Source: Ectocarpus siliculosus (taxonomy: Eukaryota; Sar; Phaeophyceae; Ectocarpales; Ectocarpaceae). From it: a DNA stretch of 41,393 bases. Below the pieces are notes generated by a model, which saw nothing but the letters and a program-made list of their open reading frames with translations, was not told the DNA's origin and did not search any database. Both the position numbers and the translations under genes were made by a program. This document shows, piece after piece, positions 35,201 through 41,393 of this stretch. The stretch is taken from NCBI GenBank assembly GCA_000310025.1, contig FN648564.1:793608-835000 (forward strand). The letters are read 5' to 3'. Positions within the stretch are counted from its first letter, which is position 1; each line of letters begins with the position of its first letter.

Positions 35201-38200
35201 CGCTCAAGACATTTGTCGTCAGCCTGTCCAACGCGCGCATCACGATCAGGCCTTCACCCGTTTCCAATCTCCCGCTAGCCTCAGTCTAACATATTCCCCC
35301 CCTCCCAGGTCGACTGACTCACCTCAATGACAAACCGGAGGTGCCATCCTTGGTTCCATGTCTACTCTTCCCTCGCGACACGCCCATGGTTGTCTTTGGT
35401 CGTCTACCACCCGAGGCCGTCGGGCTTCTCTTCCATCCTCCCCTCCCCTCGTGCGGAGGCCGCCGCCCCCTGGACGCTCCTGCTCCTCCTCTCAGCGACC
35501 TCTGGTCACCGTGGTTTGTCCCCGACCTCTCAATAGCCCCACCGCCGGACGCCCACAGTCTACTGCTACCGCCACCGCCGCCGTCTGAAGAACGGTGTCT
35601 TCGGTGCCTTGTCCGCTGTTTCTCGGGCTGTGTGTCTGGACTGTTCTGGTCAAAGTGTTGGTCTTCGTCTCGAGCCCACCACTCATCAATGCCGCCTGCG
35701 TCTTCGCCGCGACCGTTGGTCTCTGGGTGCGAAAGTCCAGCAGCTGTGCCGGACAGAGTGTCGTAGAACCTCCCGTACGAAGGAGGTGGTAGGTCCCTTG
35801 CGAAGCGGCTTTTCTCGTCCTCCTCTCCCGCCGCGGACGGCGAGGAGGAGCGGGCTGTTCCTCCTCCCGCCGCTGTGGAGTGGTAGCTCGGGGGAGGCCC
35901 AAGGCTCGCGTCACCGTCGGAAGAGAACGAGGAGGCGTCGCCACTCGATATGACAGAGCCTGACGGCACATGTCTTGTTGCCGCCTCTCGAAAGGATGGC
36001 GTTCTTTGGTGGTCCCCCTCAGGACCGGTCTTCGGTGTTGGTGATGAGCGCTGCGTTGCGGCATAGCGTTTCACAGTCTCTGAGTAGGGCGGGGGCGGGG
36101 TCATTTCTTGGTAAGCCGGCGGGGGCGGACCTGACCCTGATCTTGACGGCCCACGGTCGGTGGATGTGCTTGCTGCTGTCACGTACGATCTGGGGCCTCT
36201 CGACCACGGGTCTGCATCGTCCCACCAATGCCACAGTGGCTCCTCATTCCCTCCTCCCCCACCCATCCCGGCGGATTCCCAGGCGGCGATCGGTGGCGCT
36301 GCTGTCCCGTCGACAACAGCACGAACAGCCGCGTTCGATGGCGAGGAGTCCTCGCCTTGTCCTTCCTTCGCGTCTGCCTGGCCGCCATACTGTTGGCCCC
36401 ACCCTCTCTTGTCACCACCGCCAGATCGGCTGCTGCCACGCCTGGCGGTGCTTCTCACAGGTACACCCTTGGCACCGTCGTGGTTGTTGTCTTCGCCGTC
36501 GTCGGCACCGTTATCCTTTTCGCTCGTGTTGACTTCACGGTTCGATATCTTAAGCGCCCACCTCTTTCCGCTTTCCCCATCATCGTCCAGCTGTTCATCC
36601 TCGTTTGCAGCGCTTGGCTTCCCTCCCTCGACCGCTACCGGGACGATCTCGAGCCTCCGCAGCAGCCAGATCACCAGATGTTCACGTCGTGGTGGACGCC
36701 CGGTGGTTATCCACCTACGCAAGCCTGCATCAGCATCTGCTGATGCATCTGCTGCCGCTGCGCCTGCTGCCGTAGATGATGTCACAGCCACAGTTCTGGC
36801 AGTACCTAATGTTGAACTCGTTGCTTCCTTGCCTGTCGCTCCCGATGGATGTTGGGACGCGCTGCCACCCCCGTCAGCGGGAAACACGGATGAATGGACC
36901 CAGCTGAACCCCCGCACCCCCAAAAAACACAAAAGAGCGAGGGCATCGGTTGCAAACCTCAGCCAAATTACTTTTGTGTCGATTAGGGTTCCATTTCCAT
37001 CGCAATATTACTGCTGTCGGTAAAGGGCGTTTCGTAATACCCAGGGGCGCCTTTGCAAAGAGATCGCGGCGACAGGTAGCCTGGCGTACGCGAACGTTCG
37101 AATACAAAATTTCCAAAGTTACCAGCAAACGCCGGGAAGAGTACTCGCATACATACATTCGTGCACCTATGCAACCGGATGTTAATTGGGCGGTCCACTG
37201 ATTCTGCATATCCCAATTTGTGCACTGCCTTCTTCGCCATTGGTGTAGAATACGAGGGAGATTCCAACGGCTCGACAATAAAAAAATATTTCGCGAATAT
37301 CAAGCTTCGTGCGGATGGATAACGAGCCAAGCTCTGATTGATTTCCATTTTTTTTCTGGCGGCTGTCTTTTTTCTTCACTTGTATCGTCGAGCAGTAGAA
37401 CATACAGATGGGCCTGAAGTAAAAATGTATATCAATGTATGAAGGGTCGAGGTTAATTGGTTTGTTTACATTTGGTGCCGTGTAGCATAGGATACAATGT
37501 AGGAACAGTGCAGGGCCCACACGCCGAGGTGTGGCCTTAACGGGAAAAGCTTGTTCTTTGGGTCGGCGTGAGCCTTTTAATTGCGGGGCCCATCTGTTCT
37601 GCACTACAGACGCCATGTCCATACCTCTCAAGAGCTCCCTTTATCTCTGACTTTCCGAGGGAGAGACTGGCCGTTACGGTAGCTTTGCCGCACTCGTTTG
37701 CCGGGTTGTCTCCTTCCTCGGAGGTTTCAGTTCTCTTTGATGGATGGTGGTTGCTCTCGCTTCCATCAAGCTTGCCATTCCGCTCCGCCGACGACAGAGC
37801 GCTCGCAGCCACGCTCACCGAGACGATCAGCTGGTACGACGGGTGCAATCTTTCGACAACCTGCCAACCCGGTGGGATGAGAAGGGGTACGGTTAAGGTC
37901 TACAGATCGAACCGGAAAAGGGAGCTCCTGGAGCTACTTGAAACGGGACCACCTTCCTGCTAGTGTTGCGTCCATACCTGTCCCCCGTACGACTGTTTGC
38001 TTCACCTGTACGACCGCACCCTTTCTCGTTCCCGACACCAAGACAGTGGCTCCGTCTTCGGGCCCGGAATGATGCAACGTCCGGCCATCGCCATCCTCTG
38101 ACGACCCGATTTCCTCCGTGTTGTCTACCTTGTTATCTCTTCCTCCGTGTCTCTCTGTGCTGTCGTCTTGCACTTTCCCGTCGCCGACCCCTTGCGTGTC

Positions 38201-38821
38201 TTCCTCGCGCGCGCCACCTCCTTGTTTATCGCGCATGCCTTCGCTTTCATACTTCTCCGGTTGGGCTCCCTCCGTGTCATCACATTTGTTGACATCGTTA
38301 TTAATGGGACGATCTACGACGGGGATCACCACCGCATCGTCATCATCTCCCCGGCTCGTCCTGCTCCTGTTCGGGGCCTGTACAGGAGTATCGCTGTCAT
38401 TTCTCAGCTGCTGTGGGATAGAAGAGAGCAGAGCTTCTGCCGGAGGCTTCAACGCCCCCTCTTCTTGGCTCTCAAAACTCTCTTCGTCTTCGCGATCACG
38501 TCCGGACAGCTCGATGCTGCTCATGACACGGTCCGTCGACAATTCGGGAGCGTCGGAGAGCGGTGGCGGGACGACGGCTGTTTCGTCACCCGAGGGTGTC
38601 GAAGTTGTTGCTGGGGCCAGCACCTGCTGCACGGGCCTCTCGACGGCGGCTACTGCCATCGTGGTCGCGCTGTCGAGCATAGCCGACACCGTTTCTGACA
38701 CCGCCGCTGACGCAACCTCTTTCGCCCTTTCGGATGCCACTGAGGTTGCCACCGTCGTCGTGATGTCGGCGCTGTCTAGCTTTTTAGCCGGAGCCGGCTG
38801 GGAAGCCGCCGCCGAGTTCAT
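29352..38821 (-). CDS. Large EF-hand, coiled-coil and PPxY-motif protein (about 1307 aa)
   Basis: Exons read on the minus strand: 38821-38006, 37860-37625, 36903-35323, 35030-34950, 34739-34673, 34334-34143, 32896-32661, 32523-32460, 32290-32092, 31501-31366, 30925-30858, 29919-29762 and 29441-29352. All phases agree and the sum is 3924 nt. Donors such as ATTGAG|GTGAGT (35323) and GTGCG|GTGAGT (32661) are strong. Layout: Ala/Ser-rich and acidic N-terminus (start MNSAAASQPAPAKKLDS); disordered Gly/Ser/Pro region with four PPxY motifs; coiled coil; helical region; EF-hand units at the C-terminus. PPxY motifs usually bind WW domains such as those of Nedd4-type ubiquitin ligases. EF-hands bind calcium. 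The 1.25-kb gap between 34143 and 32896 is phase-compatible but may hide another exon, or may separate two genes. No membrane segment is firmly placed. I do not recognise the family. Confidence 0.55.
34143..35030 (-). other. Coiled-coil region across three small exons
   Basis: Exons 35030-34950, 34739-34673 and 34334-34143 encode charged helical sequence in one frame: RWRLTRYLQACQKELTEAE, then GRRRAEAAANAAERRAWKTAD, then AEKRAWARAATQRVLDLMLV and ERVRQEEQKRRVAEARANNQ. All splice sites have good acceptors with pyrimidine tracts. It probably mediates oligomerisation. Confidence 0.65.
35775..36125 (-). other. Cluster of four PPxY motifs
   Basis: Within the long exon 36903-35323 the minus strand encodes PPPPAYQEM, PPPPYSET, GPPPSYHS and LPPPSYGRFY in about 115 residues of otherwise disordered sequence. 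Repeated PPxY motifs are typical ligands of WW domains. Confidence 0.85.
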
Positions 38822-40866
38822 AGCAGAGCCAAAGAATTCGGGACCTCCGCCATTCTTACCTCTGCAGCCACTGTAACCTCATACCTGAATCGCCGATTTG
38901 ATCGTGGGCGGACGTGTACGGTGTCTTCAGTACGATACAGGAGTTGTGTACGAAGAAGCAGTGCAGTGTACAGTACAGTGTACAGTACTGTAGTACTGTT
39001 TAATTTTCGTTCTACGGACAGCGGTAGCTGCACGCAGATTTTGTCGATAGATCGACGCGTACAACACAGCAGTTACAAGCTAAATTGCACTCTTCTGAGC
39101 GCATGCGACAGCCACACGGCGAACCTGATAATCGCGAGCAGAAATCTTCACATGCGAACCTTTACAAGCGGACAACGACGAAATGATCACTACACTACGT
39201 ACGGCACGGCTGGATCATGTTCCAAGAACATTGATGTTCGATATCGCGACTACGATATGACGACCGAACGTACCAATATTCTGCCCGTCACGAAGCAGTT
39301 GAGCATACACTCCTTCTGCTCGGTAATCTTCGCGATGCACGCGCATCAAGGTATGCGTATACCTGGTACTGCTGTGCGCTTCAACGACAGGCAAAGCAAC
39401 AACGCAGAACAACAGTTAGTCCGTTACTCGACGCGCCGTGGATCATTACCACATCTGTACCCTTCCCCCCCGTACGAAATTTTCAAATTCACATCCCACA
39501 CACGGAGCCCCAGCGGAGCTGTGTACTGCTGTGTTGGTTGTGTTGTCAACACGACGGGAACAACACGCTGCATTACCATCTCCAGAGTTTGTGATGGGGT
39601 CTGGCGAAGATTGTCCTGTTCTTTCGAGGTATGTGCGATGCGCGTGCTTGCCCATCTCCTTTCGCTGCTCTACACACTGTCCACATCCTTGCCCGCCGCC
39701 TTTGGCTGTCCTTGAAGATCCTTACCCACCCGTGTTGCACCGCACCCGTGTATCTCCCACCCGATGCTCCTATTTAGCGGACCTGCCCGCAAGAGGCCTC
39801 GGCCGCTGGAGGAAGCAGTGGAGACTGGTGACGGAGTGGCTCTCAAGTTTTCCGATTCGTTTGCGTCGGACAACCAGAACTTGGTCTTGTTACAGGTGCT
39901 GTTTCTTTTGTGTTTCGTTGTCTACTGCTGAAAGGAGACCAAGTCAAACATGTCTCCGGGGCGGAGTTACTTGCGCACATAGGAAATAGAGTATGCTTGT
40001 GATTGGTAAGCATAAGGGACAACAAACACCGTACCTTTATCGTTTCCCTAGGGTCAAGCTACTGTACCCCCTAGCTTGTACTCCTTATGTACACTGTGGT
40101 GAACTAGAAATCTCCAAATCAGACTCCCCAGCAGCGACGTTCAGGACGAAGGAGAGTACGCATGACCTAGCCCGCTCCCACTCGACCCTTTAAGGCCAGT
40201 TCAGACGGCATGCTTCTACAGTATCCGTGTCCCCCTACTACATAGGGCCGGGGGTGATCACCCTGGTGTATGTCGTAGGGTCAAGTCTTAAGCGATTCAG
40301 TATGTACACGGCCTTCACTATGGGTGCGTTTGCGAGGGAGTGTGTTCTATCATAGACTCATACCGTGCATGTGTTTGTGCCAAGCATACGTACCTGGCAA
40401 TGCTCGGTATTCGTACTGACGCTGAAAAACACCTTTAATTCACCACGAAGAAGGAATGACGCGCGCATGCTACAATGGTGAGAGACCATGAAGCATGGGC
40501 GAGCTAATCCGATCGCCGAAAACACCCGCGTTGCCTTCGGCGTGTCGACATTCTCCGGGAAGCAGTGGCGCTTGTCTACAACCAACCTACACATGTCCAC
40601 CAAACGCAAGATGCTCTGGTCTATGCCTCCGAAGAGCAGTAAAAGACGCCCCCAGAAAGGCCGGGCATTGTAGTCGTCCAGCCTGGCGAGTCCGCACGTA
40701 GCACCAAAGGTGTTGTCGATGCTTACCGCAAGCAACACACCCATGGCGAACATCCGCCGTTGACCGTCAAACCCACTCTACACCGGTGCGCTTCTCTCAC
40801 ACCGTCCCGCCGCGCCTCCCCCCCGGTGTTGTGTGCGTTGCCGCCGGTGATCTCGTGTAATCTCAG

Positions 40867-40916
40867 GTGCCGGAGTCGCTGCTGAACGAAATCGGGGAGG
40901 ACGCGGACAAAGGCCT
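40867..40916 (+). CDS. Candidate short exon of a plus-strand gene
   Basis: A 50-nt stretch lies between a good acceptor (GTGTAATCTCAG) and a perfect donor (GTGAGT). It reads VPESLLNEIGEDADKGL and leaves phase 2. The peptide looks like a real acidic helix, but I found no neighbouring exon to join it to inside the window; the rest may lie beyond the right edge. Confidence 0.25.
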
Positions 40917-41370
40917 GTGAGTTGTACCTCCCCCGTGTTGTGCGAAAGCGCGTTACAGTAGCGAAGACAGTTAGAGAGCCAGACGGAAAAGCCAAAAGAG
41001 ACTAGACGCAGACCTTGTGTGCATAGGTTGCCAGTCGTCCCCAACTTGCACAGCTTCCAGGACAGCGCTATGCAAGACTGCTGCTTACAGATCTGATTTT
41101 TCGTCTTTCTGGTTCGGTGTGGTTCGCTGGGCTCCTCGAATCTAAACACGTCAGCTTTGTGTGGGCTGTTTGTTTTCGCTTGGAAGCAAAAGCGTCACAG
41201 CTGGCAGTCCGCTTTTCTTTTTCATCTCGCATCACCCCTCGATGGCACCGTGCTCTCATGAGCCCACCCCCCATACGCTTGCTGTTCATGCGTAACAAAC
41301 AGCTGCACAAACCCCCAACCCCTCCCACAAGGTCAATGGTCTAACTACTTCGGCATGCACGACTATGAGT

Positions 41371-41385
41371 CCCCCCCCCCCCCCC
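41371..41385. repeat. Poly-C tract at window end
   Basis: Fifteen consecutive C followed by TCCCTCCC at the right edge. Such tracts often stop assembly, so the window or contig may end here for technical reasons. Confidence 0.9.
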
Positions 41386-41393
41386 TCCCTCCC

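Larger units (their letters stand above)
38822..41393. other. Mostly unassigned region upstream of the EF-hand gene
   Basis: This holds the 5' flank of the minus-strand EF-hand gene. The frame of its first exon stays open a little upstream of the ATG at 38821, so a further 5' exon is possible. A minus-strand frame at 39873-39670 (SDANESENLRATPSPVSTAS) and a hydrophobic one from ATG 40753 (MFAMGVLLAVSIDN) were seen, but neither is backed by splice sites or motifs. Confidence 0.4.

Noticed and set aside
36160-37023. 287-codon plus-strand open frame
   Set aside because: It is antisense to the PPxY exon; no motifs, and the minus-strand frame is longer and joins neighbouring exons in phase.
38118-38876. 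252-codon plus-strand open frame
   Set aside because: It is the antisense of the first exon of the EF-hand gene and has the Ser-rich composition expected of a shadow frame.
40358-40753. 131-codon minus-strand frame with a signal-like start
   Set aside because: The hydrophobic start is suggestive, but there is no domain, no splice context and no support from neighbours.

Overview
This window looks like nuclear DNA of an intron-rich, GC-rich photosynthetic eukaryote, most likely a stramenopile alga and perhaps a brown alga. That placement is inference. The evidence is: exons mostly of 60-600 nt separated by introns of a few hundred nt; classical GT-AG splice sites, most of them phase 0; proteins rich in Ser, Gly, Gln and acidic runs; a plastid-type protein with signal peptide, transit region and thylakoid-transfer segment; and long CT, GA and CTGT microsatellites inside introns. 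No bacterial operons, rRNA, tRNA or CRISPR array were recognised. Gene models were built by hand from splice motifs and reading-frame phase, so exon borders are predictions.

Layout. 1-2762: no gene supported. 2763-5610 (minus): a five-exon gene for a predicted thylakoid-lumen protein of about 288 aa. A short intergenic stretch (5611-5994) separates it from a divergent gene at 5995-10220 (plus). That gene encodes a low-complexity, acidic and RG-rich protein with a possible N-myristoylation start. 10420-22411 (plus): a run of about 20 exons that stays in frame from a CaMKK/GRIK-type protein kinase domain through a disordered linker into a complete PP2C phosphatase domain. This predicts one bifunctional kinase-phosphatase of about 1207 aa. 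The low-complexity gene upstream may even be its N-terminal part.

22412-27975: no supported gene. It holds a tandem array of about 30-bp repeats (24175-24396) and two adjacent fold-back (long inverted repeat) elements (24451-25580 and 25655-26510).

27976-38821 (minus): exons that chain in frame into one large protein of about 1307 aa, or about 1497 aa with the last two exons. It has an acidic N-terminus, a disordered region with four PPxY motifs, a coiled coil, and a C-terminal group of EF-hand-like units with two clear calcium loops. 38822-41393: mostly unassigned, with one short candidate plus-strand exon.

A calcium theme (CaMKK-type kinase, EF-hand protein) links the two largest genes. 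Whether they act together cannot be told from sequence. The main result is the predicted kinase-PP2C fusion, which would put opposing phosphorylation activities in one polypeptide.
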